Positions 25,994 to 34,339 of a stretch of DNA of 64,000 nt are shown one piece after another. The DNA comes from an uncultured Bacteroides sp. (lineage in GTDB: Bacteria > Bacteroidota > Bacteroidia > Bacteroidales > Bacteroidaceae): positions 7,104 to 71,103 of the forward strand of contig URYL01000012.1 in assembly GCA_900552075.1 (NCBI GenBank), given 5' to 3'. The notes below the pieces were generated by a model that was not told the DNA's origin, ran no database searches, and saw only the letters and a program-made list of their open reading frames with translations. How positions within the stretch are numbered: the first letter of the stretch is position 1; each line of letters begins with the position of its first letter. A program made the translations under genes and the position numbers.

Positions 25994-26513
25994 GAAGTAT
26001 ATCAGAGTGGTGAAATATGTACTTCCGGTGGTATTATGCATTTTGACTGCCTGCACCGTGTCGTATAAGTTTAATGGTTCTTCCATTAATTATGATAAGG
26101 TGAAGACCATCAGTTTCCAGAACTTTCCGAACCGTTCGGCTGCCTTCGTCTGGGGTCCGATGGAGTCTATGTTCAACACGGCGTTGCAGGACAAATACAT
26201 GCAGCAGACCCGTCTGAAACAGGTACGCCAGGGAGGGGACTTGGAACTTTCGGGTGAAATCACCAATTACGATGCCTATAATAAAGGAGTCGGTTCGGAT
26301 GGTTATTCTACCATGGCAGAATTGAGAATGACCGTGAACGTACGGTTTGTGAATAACTCGAACCATGCAGAAGATATCACTGACCAGCAGTTTACGGCCA
26401 GTCGTGAGTACAATGCCAGTCAGCAACTGTCATCCGTGCAGGAAGAGCTCGTACAGCAGATGATTGATGAGATTGTGGAGCAGATATTCAATGCAACCGT
26501 AGCCAACTGGTAA
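25980..26513 (+). CDS. lptE: LptE-like LPS-assembly lipoprotein
   Basis: 177 residues with lipobox ILTAC (Cys25). The Bacteroidetes LptE pattern is visible: CTVSYKFNGSSINYDKVKTI, FPNRSA, and a C-terminal helix QMIDEIVEQIFNATVANW. LptE plugs the LptD barrel and helps place lipopolysaccharide in the outer leaflet. The start codon lies within the last codons of the sigma-54 activator, so translation is coupled. Confidence 0.85.
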   Translation: MGLNKKYIRVVKYVLPVVLCILTACTVSYKFNGSSINYDKVKTISFQNFPNRSAAFVWGPMESMFNTALQDKYMQQTRLKQVRQGGDLELSGEITNYDAYNKGVGSDGYSTMAELRMTVNVRFVNNSNHAEDITDQQFTASREYNASQQLSSVQEELVQQMIDEIVEQIFNATVANW

Positions 26514-26520
26514 GAGAAAG

Positions 26521-27318
26521 ATGATACAGCAACGGTTACAGCAGTGGATTGAGCATCCGGATTCGTTGGATACGGAGAGTCTGTATGAGCTGAAGAGGCT
26601 TTTGGAACGTTATCCTTATTTTCAGACGGCTTGGATTTTGTATCTGAAGAATTTGTTTTTGTTGCATGACCCTTCTTTTCAAGAGGAATTGCGCAGGGGA
26701 GCTTTGTTTGTGGCCGATTTGAGCGTGTTGTTTTATGCCATCGAAGGCGAGAATTTTGTCATCAGGCAGCATGCGGAAGAGACCGGTGAGTCTGTGGCGG
26801 GAGCCGAAGATAGGACTTTGGATCTGATTGATCGTTTCCTGTCCGATACCAATGGAGCCACTACGGATAACTTGTTGCCATTACCTATGGAAGCAGTTGA
26901 TTATACCTCTGTGCTGGCAGAAGGACCTCCCACTGATAATACCGGGCCAATTCTTTTGAAAGGTCAGGAATTGATAGATAATTTTATTGAAAAAGCCTCA
27001 ATGGAAGAGGGTACTGCTGTAGAGGCGTTGGTGCCGGATACGTTAGTTCAGGAGGTAGTTCCTTCACAGGAAGGAGAGGAAGAGTCTCTGGAAAAAGAGG
27101 AAGAACCGGAACAGTCTGAAACGGAGCACTCCGAGCCAGAGGATGAGGAGAATTATTTCACGGAAACCTTGGCTAAAATTTATGTTAAACAGCAACGATA
27201 TGATAAGGCGCTGGAAATTATTAAAAAATTAAATTTGAAATATCCGAAAAAAAATACTTACTTTGCAGACCAAATCAGGTTTTTAGAGAAGTTGATTATT
27301 AACGCTAAATCAAAATAA
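26521..27318 (+). CDS. Tetratricopeptide-repeat protein of unknown function
   Basis: 265 residues, no signal peptide or membrane segment. The N-terminal ~80 residues (RLLERYPYFQTAWILYLKNL) form helices. A long acidic, Glu-rich low-complexity stretch lies at about 185-215. The C-terminal end holds one recognisable TPR (ETLAKIYVKQQRYDKALEII). It lies 7 bp after lptE and 6 bp before secG. No specific function can be assigned; a scaffold role near envelope biogenesis is speculation from position. Confidence 0.75.
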   Translation: MIQQRLQQWIEHPDSLDTESLYELKRLLERYPYFQTAWILYLKNLFLLHDPSFQEELRRGALFVADLSVLFYAIEGENFVIRQHAEETGESVAGAEDRTLDLIDRFLSDTNGATTDNLLPLPMEAVDYTSVLAEGPPTDNTGPILLKGQELIDNFIEKASMEEGTAVEALVPDTLVQEVVPSQEGEEESLEKEEEPEQSETEHSEPEDEENYFTETLAKIYVKQQRYDKALEIIKKLNLKYPKKNTYFADQIRFLEKLIINAKSK

Positions 27319-27324
27319 AAGAAA

Positions 27325-27696
27325 ATGTATTTATTATTTGTCGTATTAATGGTACTTGCAGCTGTATTGATGTGCTTCGTGGTACTGATACAGAATTCAA
27401 AAGGAGGAGGTCTTTCTTCCAGCTTTGCATCTTCCAATCAGATTATGGGAGTTCGTAAGACAACCGATTTTATTGAGAAATTGACTTGGGGTCTGGCTGC
27501 ATTTATGGTGATTGTCAGTGTGGCTACTGCATACGTGGTTCCTTCTCAGACTGAAGGTTCTTCAGTTATCATGGAACAGGCAGTGAAAGAACAGAAAACC
27601 AATCCGTTGAATGCTCCTGCAGGTTTTGCTGCTCCTCAGAAAGATGCGGCTGCTACAACTGCTCCGGCTGCTGCAACTGATTCTACCAAGAATTGA
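27325..27696 (+). CDS. secG: Preprotein translocase subunit SecG
   Basis: 123 residues with two transmembrane helices (about 2-22 and 52-72) flanking the conserved LIQNSKGGGLSSSF loop. Accessory subunit of SecYEG. The Ala/Thr/Pro-rich tail after residue 85 is usual in Bacteroidetes. Last gene before a terminator. Confidence 0.93.
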   Translation: MYLLFVVLMVLAAVLMCFVVLIQNSKGGGLSSSFASSNQIMGVRKTTDFIEKLTWGLAAFMVIVSVATAYVVPSQTEGSSVIMEQAVKEQKTNPLNAPAGFAAPQKDAAATTAPAAATDSTKN

Positions 27697-27750
27697 GAAT
27701 ATAAAGAAATAGACAAAATGAATCACTGACGAGTGTTTCATTTTGGGCAT

Positions 27751-27801
27751 GAAAACGGAAATCCGGATAATGAATGAAACGGTTTTCCGTTTTCTTTTTT
27801 T
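27751..27801 (+). terminator. Terminator after secG
   Basis: GAAAACGGAAA (27751-27761) pairs with TTTTCCGTTTTC (27783-27794), followed by TTTTTTTG. Confidence 0.8.
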
Positions 27802-27818
27802 GTTAATATGAATCTTTC

Positions 27819-29003
27819 ATGGAAAACGTACAGAAAAAAGAGCGAATTCTGGCTATCGATGCGCTGAGAGGATTTGCCGTAATGGGGATTATTTTGCTCC
27901 ATAACATCGAACATTTCAATTTTTATTCTTTTCCCGAAACTTCTTCTCCGACACTGGCGAATTTGGACCATACGTTGTGGGATATGTTGTTCTTTCTGTT
28001 TTCAGGAAAGGCCTACGCCATTTTTGCCTTGCTCTTTGGGTTCACTTTTTATTTGCAGAGCCGTAGTGCCGCTAGGCGAGGAGAGGATTTCAAAGGACGC
28101 TACATGTGGCGGCTCGTGCTGCTGTTGGGATTTGGGTTTGTGAATTCCTTGTTTTTCCCCGGTGAGATATTGGTGCTTTATGCCATCTTGGGTTTCATCC
28201 TTGTACCTGTCCGTCACTGGAAGAACCGGTCTTTGCTGATACTTTCCTTCATACTGATGCTTCAGCCGGTGGAGTGGATTAAAGTGGTGTGTGGATGGCT
28301 CAGTCCGGATTATGCACCCCACCAGATGATATTCTCGTTGGGCGATGTATATCCGCAGTTAGGAGGCGATTCCTGGTGGGAGATGGTGAAGATGAACTTT
28401 ACCATCGGTCAGCTGGCCAGTCTGAACTGGGCGTGGTGTTACGGAAGGGTGTTCCAAACCTGTGCCTTGTTTGTGCTCGGCTTGTGGATAGGCCGGATGG
28501 GGTATTTTGATTCATCTTCAGAAACTGCCTTGGGGCGTTCTCGTAACTTCTGGACCTACGTGTTGTGCTTTTCTCTTCCACTGGCAGTGGTGTTTTATTT
28601 TGTCAAGACCTTTGTCTTCTCGTTAGTGTCTCAGCCTTTGATGCAGGACAGTCTGAAAACTATCCTGAATTCCTGGTATAATTTCTGTTTTATGCTGACC
28701 ATGGTTTCTGTGTTCCTGTTGCTCTATTGGATGGGAAAGGGAAAGATGCAGAAGATTCTGGTACCCTACGGAAGAATGAGCCTTACCGATTACATCATGC
28801 AATCGGTCATTGGGAGTTTCCTGTATTTTGGTTATGGATTGGCCTTGCATCAGTATTGCGGTACAACGGTCAGCTTGTTGGTGGGAATCATTTTCTTCCT
28901 GTTGCAGTTGGCCTTTGCTCATTGGTGGTTCCGGCATTTCAAGCGCGGTCCGTTGGAGACCATTTGGCACAAGCTGACTTGGCTGGGAAGTACAGATAGT
29001 TAA
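27819..29003 (+). CDS. DUF418 family membrane protein
   Basis: 394 residues, about nine to ten hydrophobic segments. The N-terminal RILAIDALRGFAVMGIILLHN and C-terminal GRMSLTDYIMQSVIG and FKRGPLETIWHKLTW motifs define the DUF418/YeiB family. Function is unknown; the fold is related to acyltransferase-3 type membrane proteins. It has a stand-alone position after the secG terminator and converges on rubrerythrin across array B. Confidence 0.88.
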   Translation: MENVQKKERILAIDALRGFAVMGIILLHNIEHFNFYSFPETSSPTLANLDHTLWDMLFFLFSGKAYAIFALLFGFTFYLQSRSAARRGEDFKGRYMWRLVLLLGFGFVNSLFFPGEILVLYAILGFILVPVRHWKNRSLLILSFILMLQPVEWIKVVCGWLSPDYAPHQMIFSLGDVYPQLGGDSWWEMVKMNFTIGQLASLNWAWCYGRVFQTCALFVLGLWIGRMGYFDSSSETALGRSRNFWTYVLCFSLPLAVVFYFVKTFVFSLVSQPLMQDSLKTILNSWYNFCFMLTMVSVFLLLYWMGKGKMQKILVPYGRMSLTDYIMQSVIGSFLYFGYGLALHQYCGTTVSLLVGIIFFLLQLAFAHWWFRHFKRGPLETIWHKLTWLGSTDS

Positions 29004-29019
29004 TCAGTTACGCTCTCTC

Positions 29020-29128
29020 AGTACTTTCTCAAGAAATATTCCAGTACTTCTAGGGAAGTACTCCAGTACTGCTGAAGAAGTACTACGGTACTTTCTTGGA
29101 AGTACTCCAGTACTCCCTAGAAAGTACT
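29020..29128. repeat. Array B: five AGTACT-based units at 22-bp period
   Basis: 20-bp units of the form AGTACT-N8-AGTACT start at 29043, 29065, 29087 (GGTACT) and 29109, exactly 22 bp apart with 2-bp spacers (cc, ac, cc). A fifth, degenerate unit with one inserted base starts at 29020 (second half AATATT). Read in the other phase, these are 16-bp palindromes AAGTACTCCAGTACTT separated by 6 bp. It has the same number of units, period and convergent location as the AAACG arrays, but an unrelated sequence. Confidence 0.85.
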
Positions 29129-29156
29129 GAAGCGGAGTGGATATGAAAAAAAAGAA

Positions 29157-29190
29157 AGACCGTCCTCGTGGTTCGAGGCGGTCTCTCTCA
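29157..29190 (-). terminator. Terminator of the perR-rubrerythrin operon
   Basis: AGACCGTCCTCG (29157-29168), loop tggtt, CGAGGCGGTCT (29174-29184), one bulged T. On the minus strand it is followed by TTTCTTTTTTTT. The plus-strand side has only a weak T-run. Confidence 0.8.
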
Positions 29191-29218
29191 TTTTTGTAAT
29201 GAAAGTCTGTGCTTTCAA

Positions 29219-29770
29219 TTATTTTTTGAAGTATCTGTTGTACAGACCTTCGAAACCTTTTCCATGACGAGCTTCGTCTTTAGCCATTTCATGAACTGTG
29301 TCATGGATAGCATCCAGGTTCAGCTGTTTAGCGCGAGTAGCGATACGTTTCTTGTCTTCGCAAGCACCGCATTCAGCGTTCATACGTTTTTCCAAGTTTG
29401 TCTTAGTATCCCATACGCAGTCACCCAGCAGTTCAGCGAATTTAGCAGCGTGTTCAGCTTCTTCCCAAGCATAGCGTTTGAAAGCTTCTGCTACTTCCGG
29501 ATAACCTTCGCGGTCAGCCTGACGGCTCATGGCCAAGTACATACCAACTTCAGTACATTCACCCATGAAGTGGTTGTTCAGGTCTTTGATCATTTCGTCG
29601 TCGCAACCTTTAGCTACGCCGATAACGTGTTCGTCTACGAACTGCAAGCCACCTTCAGCTTCTTCCAGTTCTTTGAACTTAGAAGCAGGAGCTTTACACA
29701 TCGGACATTTTTCAGGAGCTGCTTCACCTTCATAGATGTAACCACAAACTGTACAGATAAATTTCTTCAT
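29219..29770 (-). CDS. rbr: Rubrerythrin-type NADH peroxidase, rubredoxin domain first
   Basis: 183 residues. The N-terminus is a rubredoxin-like iron site (C6-x2-C9, C22-x2-C25). A ferritin-like di-iron domain follows with Glu ligands in HFMGECTEVGMY, EEAEHAAKF and EMAKDEARHG. It reduces hydrogen peroxide in the cytoplasm of anaerobes. The domain order is the reverse of classical rubrerythrin, as in 'reverse' rubrerythrins. It starts 48 bp after the PerR-like gene with no clear promoter between, so both are probably on one peroxide-inducible transcript. Confidence 0.9.
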   Translation of the reverse strand: MKKFICTVCGYIYEGEAAPEKCPMCKAPASKFKELEEAEGGLQFVDEHVIGVAKGCDDEMIKDLNNHFMGECTEVGMYLAMSRQADREGYPEVAEAFKRYAWEEAEHAAKFAELLGDCVWDTKTNLEKRMNAECGACEDKKRIATRAKQLNLDAIHDTVHEMAKDEARHGKGFEGLYNRYFKK

Positions 29771-29818
29771 ACGTCAAAAATTTTAAGTAGTTAGTTATAT
29801 ATTAATAAGTTATGTTCT

Positions 29819-30241
29819 TTAATTCTTTGTAATGTCTTTTCCTGCACATTCCGGACAGATACCTTTGTAATACTGGTGTACCTCTTCCACGATGAATCCG
29901 TCTTTCTGGAACATTTCGGCTTCGCTCGGGTCCATCTTGGCAGGTATATCGTATATCTTGTTGCAAACCTTACATTGAAAATGTGCATGCGGTTGCATGT
30001 CACCGTCAAAACAAGCGTTCTTTTCATCTATGGTCAGCATCTTTGCGGCACCATGCTCCACGAACAACTTGAGGGTGTTATACACTGTAGTCTTGGAGAG
30101 CGTAGGAATCTCTTTGCACAGCGCCGTATAAATTTCGTCGATGCACGGATGAGTTTTGTGCTTCAGCAAATAATCCATGATGGCAATGCGTTGTACCGAT
30201 GGCTTAATCTCATGGTCGAGCAAATATTCGTATGCTGTCAT
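29819..30241 (-). CDS. Fur-family regulator, PerR-like
   Basis: 140 residues from the ATG at 30241; a longer frame would run through the operator and promoter. The N-terminal winged helix contains KPSVQRIAIMDYLL and STLSKTTVYNTLKLF-like segments. The metal region has DGDMQPHAHFQC, and two CxxC pairs (CKVC, CPEC) form the structural zinc site. It represses peroxide defence genes when metal-bound and is inactivated by peroxide. PerR rather than Fur is inferred from the rubrerythrin gene directly downstream and the PerR-box-like palindrome at its own promoter. Confidence 0.88.
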   Translation of the reverse strand: MTAYEYLLDHEIKPSVQRIAIMDYLLKHKTHPCIDEIYTALCKEIPTLSKTTVYNTLKLFVEHGAAKMLTIDEKNACFDGDMQPHAHFQCKVCNKIYDIPAKMDPSEAEMFQKDGFIVEEVHQYYKGICPECAGKDITKN

Positions 30242-30252
30242 ATTTTTCAATT

Positions 30253-30267
30253 CTGTAATTATTACAA
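30253..30267 (-). promoter_or_regulatory. PerR/Fur-box-like operator
   Basis: CTGTAAT-T-ATTACAA, a 6-1-6 perfect dyad TGTAAT/ATTACA in the 7-1-7 layout of Per boxes (TTATAATNATTATAA). It sits between the start of transcription (~30275) and the ATG at 30241, where bound repressor would block the perR-rbr transcript: autoregulation. Confidence 0.65.
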
Positions 30268-30281
30268 TTCTAATTCGAAGG

Positions 30282-30312
30282 CAAATATACAAAGATTTTT
30301 TATTCCAACAAA
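30282..30312 (-). promoter_or_regulatory. Promoter of perR-rbr
   Basis: Minus-strand TTTG (30309-30312), 19 bp, TATATTTG (30282-30289): both elements match the Bacteroides primary sigma consensus exactly. Confidence 0.8.
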
Positions 30313-30400
30313 TAGAACACAATGTTTTTTGTTTTTTTTTACTTTATGTTTCTGCGTTAAAATCTCCCGTTTCAGAATAGGGGTGTGTGTAAATATTGTT

Positions 30401-30408
30401 TATTTTTG
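30401..30408 (+). promoter_or_regulatory. -7 promoter box of nadE
   Basis: TATTTTTG, perfect TAnnTTTG, 29 bp before the nadE ATG; no clear -33. Confidence 0.5.
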
Positions 30409-30437
30409 CATCACTATATTATATATAACAAATTTAT

Positions 30438-32375
30438 ATGAGATTTGGTTTTGTAAAAGTGGCGGCTGCTATTCCTGCCGTGAAGGTAGCCGACTGCAAG
30501 TTTAATGCGCAGCAGACAGAGAAACAGATTGTCATTGCCGACGGGAAGGGCGTACAGATTATCGCTTTTCCGGAATTGAACCTGACCGGATATTCCTGTG
30601 GAGATTTGTTTGCCCAGAGTTTGTTGCTGGAGCAGGCGGAGTTTGCCTTGATGCAGATTGTCAATAACACCCGTCAGCTGGATATTATTTCCATTGTCGG
30701 CATGCCGGTCATGGTGAATTCCACGTTGATGAATTGTGCGGTGATTTTTCAAAAAGGCAAGATTCTGGGACTCGTACCGAAGACTTATCTTCCCAATTAT
30801 AAAGAATTTTATGAGCAGCGTTGGTTCACTCCGTCAGTGGCTCATCCCGATTCCACTACCGTCCGTCTCTGCGGGCAGATAGTCCCTATGAGTGCCCGTT
30901 TGCTCTTCGATACGCCGGAGGTTTGCTTTGGCGTAGAAATCTGCGAGGATGTATGGGCGCCCGTACCCCCCAGTTCCACATTGGTGCTGAAAGGAGCCGA
31001 GATTATCTTCAACCTGTCGGCCGATACGGAAAACATCTGCAAGCACCAGTATCTCCGTTCTTTGCTTGCACAGCAGTCAGCACGGTGCCTGGCGGGATAC
31101 GTATTCTCTTCCTGCGGCTTTGGCGAATCGACTACCGACGTGGTTTTCGCGGGGAATGCCCTGATTTACGAAAACGGCAGCCTGCTTGCCGCTTCCGAAC
31201 GTTTTTCTTTCGAAGAGCAGCTGGTCATCAGTGAGATTGATGTGGAGCGCCTGAGAGGGGAACGCTTGGTGAACACCACGTTTGCGGCCAGTGTACGGAC
31301 TCATCAGGAGATGCCGGTACAGCATGTCAGTACGGAACTGGTTTCATCGCGTGAACTGAGTCTGACCCGTCCGGTAGAACCTCATCCTTTCGTGCCTTCG
31401 GGCAGTCGTCAGCTGGACGAGCGCTGCGAGGAAATCTTTTCTATCCAGGTGGCCGGATTGGCCAAACGTCTGGTGCATACCCATTGCAAGACCGTCGTAT
31501 TGGGTATTTCCGGGGGACTGGACTCCACGCTGGCCCTGTTGGTCTGTGTCAAGACCTTCGACAAGCTGGGCTTGCCGCGAAAAGGAATCGTGGGAGTGAC
31601 CATGCCAGGTTTCGGAACCACCGACCGCACGTATCACAATGCCCTCTCCCTGATGGCTTCTCTGCAAGTGACCACGAAGGAAATCAGCATCAAGGATGCC
31701 TGTATTCAGCATTTTCAGGATATTGGTCAGGACATGTCGGTACACGATGTGACTTACGAGAATGGACAGGCCCGCGAGCGGACGCAGATTCTGATGGATT
31801 ACGCCAACAAGCTGGGCGGACTGGTCATCGGTACCGGCGACTTGTCGGAACTTGCCTTGGGATGGGCTACCTACAATGGTGACCACATGTCGATGTACGG
31901 TGTGAATGCCAGCATACCCAAGACCTTGGTACGTTATCTGGTCAATTGGGTGGCACAGACGGGAGTGGATACCTTGTCCCGCAATACCCTGCTCGACATC
32001 ATCGATACCCCAATCAGTCCGGAACTGATTCCAGCCGACGAGAACGGCAACATCAAGCAGAAGACCGAAGACTTGGTAGGTCCTTACGAGCTGCACGACT
32101 TCTTCCTGTTCCATTTCCTGCGTTTCGGCTTCCGTCCGGCCAAAATCTTCTATCTGGCCGAGATTGCTTTCCGCGGAACGTACGACAGCACGACCATCAA
32201 GAAATGGCTGACGAATTTCTACCGTCGTTTCTTTGCCCAGCAGTTCAAGCGTTCTTGCTTGCCTGACGGTCCGAAAGTAGGTTCCGTTTCCTTGAGTCCG
32301 CGGGGCGACTGGCGCATGCCGAGCGATGCCAGTGCAGCACTGTGGCTGAAAGAATGTGAGGAACTCCAGGCTTGA
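30438..32375 (+). CDS. nadE: Glutamine-dependent NAD+ synthetase NadE
   Basis: 645 residues, two domains. The N-terminal nitrilase-type glutaminase (about 1-290) has the triad E46 (FPELNLTG), K115 (VPKTYLPN) and C169 (GVEICEDVW). The C-terminal ATP-pyrophosphatase synthetase has the P-loop SGGLDS (358-363) and a TGDLSELALGWATYNGDHMS segment. Makes NAD+ from deamido-NAD+, ATP and glutamine-derived ammonia. It is divergent from perR and has its own -7 box. Confidence 0.96.
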   Translation: MRFGFVKVAAAIPAVKVADCKFNAQQTEKQIVIADGKGVQIIAFPELNLTGYSCGDLFAQSLLLEQAEFALMQIVNNTRQLDIISIVGMPVMVNSTLMNCAVIFQKGKILGLVPKTYLPNYKEFYEQRWFTPSVAHPDSTTVRLCGQIVPMSARLLFDTPEVCFGVEICEDVWAPVPPSSTLVLKGAEIIFNLSADTENICKHQYLRSLLAQQSARCLAGYVFSSCGFGESTTDVVFAGNALIYENGSLLAASERFSFEEQLVISEIDVERLRGERLVNTTFAASVRTHQEMPVQHVSTELVSSRELSLTRPVEPHPFVPSGSRQLDERCEEIFSIQVAGLAKRLVHTHCKTVVLGISGGLDSTLALLVCVKTFDKLGLPRKGIVGVTMPGFGTTDRTYHNALSLMASLQVTTKEISIKDACIQHFQDIGQDMSVHDVTYENGQARERTQILMDYANKLGGLVIGTGDLSELALGWATYNGDHMSMYGVNASIPKTLVRYLVNWVAQTGVDTLSRNTLLDIIDTPISPELIPADENGNIKQKTEDLVGPYELHDFFLFHFLRFGFRPAKIFYLAEIAFRGTYDSTTIKKWLTNFYRRFFAQQFKRSCLPDGPKVGSVSLSPRGDWRMPSDASAALWLKECEELQA

Positions 32376-32447
32376 TTCGGAGAGAGGCAGACCGATACAG
32401 AAAGCGTCCCTCTCAAAGAAAAAAATCGTGAAAGTCAATATTTGATC

Positions 32448-32463
32448 CATTGGAATTCCAATG
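32448..32463. repeat. Perfect 16-bp palindrome CATTGGAATTCCAATG
   Basis: A single, perfect palindrome in the nadE/hydrolase convergent gap, 2 bp before the terminator A-run. It matches the 16-bp unit length of the phased arrays, but there is only one copy. Function unknown. Confidence 0.5.
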
Positions 32464-32464
32464 T

Positions 32465-32530
32465 AAAAAATCTCCTGCTTTCGTCCTTTCATCGAAGATA
32501 AATGAGGACTGAAGCAGGAGATTTTTTTTT
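32465..32530. terminator. Bidirectional terminator between nadE and the hydrolase operon
   Basis: AAAAAATCTCCTGCTT (32465-32480) / AAGCAGGAGATTTTTT (32512-32527), with a further inner pairing GTCCT/AGGAC, A-run left, T-run right. Confidence 0.9.
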
Positions 32531-32599
32531 AGGGTATTATTTAGGAATTGTAAGTCGGCTGTTCGGTTCTTCTATTTTAAGGCCGCCTTCTTCTGAGAG

Positions 32600-33553
32600 T
32601 TAGTGCAAGTATTTTTCCGTGAAAGCCTTTACCCGTTCCGTGTATTCGTCCGGATACAGCTTGTAGGAATGGGCATGGTCCACCCCCTCCGTAATCCACA
32701 GCTCTTTGGGAGCCGGTTTGGCCTCATAAAGCTTATACACCATCCACGTCGGTACAAAGTCGTCGTTGTCACCGTGGATGAACAGCATGGGCTTGCGGCA
32801 TTTCGCTACTTGTGATAGAGCCGAAGCTTCCTGAAAATTCCATCCGTTCTGTAGTTGACAAATCCAGCTGGCCGTGTAAAGTAATGGGAAAGGAGGCAAG
32901 CCGAACAAGTCTTTCAGTTCCTTGCTGAACTGGTCCCACACGCTGGTATAGCCGCAGTCTTCCACGAAGCAGGTCACGTAGTCGGGAGTCGCATCCCCCG
33001 ACAGCATCATGGTGATGGCCGCCCCCATGGAGATGCCGTGCACCACTGCCTGCAAGGAATCCCCGAACAAAGCTGGTGCCACGTCTATCCATTGCCTTAC
33101 GTCCTTCCGGTCCAGCCATCCCATCTGAATGGCATCCCCTTCTGTCAATCCCGCATAGCGCAAGTCCGGCAGCAAGATATTACAGTCTAGTGAATGGTTG
33201 TAGAGATAGCCGATGTGAAACATGCGGATGGCATTGTCCGTATAGCCGTGCACGATAATCGCCGTGCGGGCAGTAGGGCGGGAGGCGTGTGCATAAAACG
33301 CATGCATCCGGATGCCGTCGGGCGCGAGGATAAATGTATCGCGGAGCGCATGATGCTCTTCCAGACTGTCCAGCCATTGGACAATCTGAGGATATTCCTT
33401 TCGCATGAAAGTTTCAGATTCCACCATGTTTTTCCCCCGGTTTTCCGGGCGGAGCGCAAAATCAATCAGGTAGAGACCTCCCCCGACGACGATTCCCACG
33501 ACCAGCAGTATCACGATGCCTGCCGACCAGAGGATTTTCTTTTTTGTGGTCAT
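32600..33553 (-). CDS. Membrane-anchored alpha/beta hydrolase
   Basis: 317 residues with one N-terminal membrane anchor (about 7-30). The serine-hydrolase core has an oxyanion strand AIIVHGYTDN, nucleophile elbow GISMGA (S175), late HGDNDDFVP (Asp) and EGVDHAHSY (His). It fits the S33/BAAT-like lysophospholipase or esterase group, with the catalytic domain outside the inner membrane. Substrate unknown. Last gene of the minus operon phoH-purC-menG-aroE, 24 bp after aroE. Confidence 0.85.
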   Translation of the reverse strand: MTTKKKILWSAGIVILLVVGIVVGGGLYLIDFALRPENRGKNMVESETFMRKEYPQIVQWLDSLEEHHALRDTFILAPDGIRMHAFYAHASRPTARTAIIVHGYTDNAIRMFHIGYLYNHSLDCNILLPDLRYAGLTEGDAIQMGWLDRKDVRQWIDVAPALFGDSLQAVVHGISMGAAITMMLSGDATPDYVTCFVEDCGYTSVWDQFSKELKDLFGLPPFPLLYTASWICQLQNGWNFQEASALSQVAKCRKPMLFIHGDNDDFVPTWMVYKLYEAKPAPKELWITEGVDHAHSYKLYPDEYTERVKAFTEKYLH

Positions 33554-33577
33554 TGAAAATGGGTATTGAGTCCGTGG

Positions 33578-34321
33578 TTAGCTGTTCCAGATATCCCATG
33601 CCCCGAAAGCCTGCAACAAGAGCATTTCCAGCCCGTTTTTGACGATGGCTCCCTGGTCGCTTCCCTTCTTCATGAAAAGCGTGGTGTTCGGATTGTAGAG
33701 CAGGTCGTACAACAGATGCTGCGGAGTCAGCAGTTCGTACGGGATATTCGGACACTCGTCGGCCTTCGGATACATGCCCACCGGCGTACAGTTCACAATC
33801 ACCTTGTAGTCCTGCATGATTTCGGGTGTAATTTCTTCGTACGTAATAACTTCCTCATTGTGTTTGCTGCGCGATACGAACAGCGTTTCCAGCCCCAGTT
33901 GTTTCAACCCCTGATGAATGGCTTTTGAAGCTCCGCCAGTACCCAGAATCAGCGCTTTTTTGTGGTAAGGTTCCAGCAAGGCCTCGATGGAACGGACAAA
34001 CCCGATGATGTCGGAATTATAGCCAATCAGTTTTGGGCCCCCTTTGGTATGCTCTATTTTGATGACATTGACAGCCCCGATTGCCTGCGCGTCTTTGTCC
34101 AGTTCATCCAGATACGAAATCACTTTTTCCTTGTAAGGGATGGTCACATTCAGGCCCACCAGATTGGGGTTGGTCTTGATGATTTGCGGAAATTCTTCAA
34201 TGGTCGGAATCTCAAAGTTCACGTATTCCGCGTCAATATTTTCTGAATGGAATTTTTCATTGAAAAAGTTCTTGGAAAAAGAATGTCCAAGCGGATAACC
34301 GATTAAGCCAAATTTTTTCAT
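33578..34321 (-). CDS. aroE: Shikimate dehydrogenase AroE
   Basis: 247 residues from the ATG at 34321. The shikimate-binding serines S14 and S16 lie in YPLGHSFSKNFF, the catalytic lysine K64 in VTIPYKEKV, and the NADP loop in LGTGGASKAI. NADPH-dependent reduction of 3-dehydroshikimate in aromatic amino-acid synthesis. It is slightly shorter than E. coli AroE (272). It follows menG by 18 bp, which links chorismate supply with menaquinone synthesis on one transcript. Confidence 0.94.
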   Translation of the reverse strand: MKKFGLIGYPLGHSFSKNFFNEKFHSENIDAEYVNFEIPTIEEFPQIIKTNPNLVGLNVTIPYKEKVISYLDELDKDAQAIGAVNVIKIEHTKGGPKLIGYNSDIIGFVRSIEALLEPYHKKALILGTGGASKAIHQGLKQLGLETLFVSRSKHNEEVITYEEITPEIMQDYKVIVNCTPVGMYPKADECPNIPYELLTPQHLLYDLLYNPNTTLFMKKGSDQGAIVKNGLEMLLLQAFGAWDIWNS

Positions 34322-34339
34322 AAGGTTCAAAGATATTAG

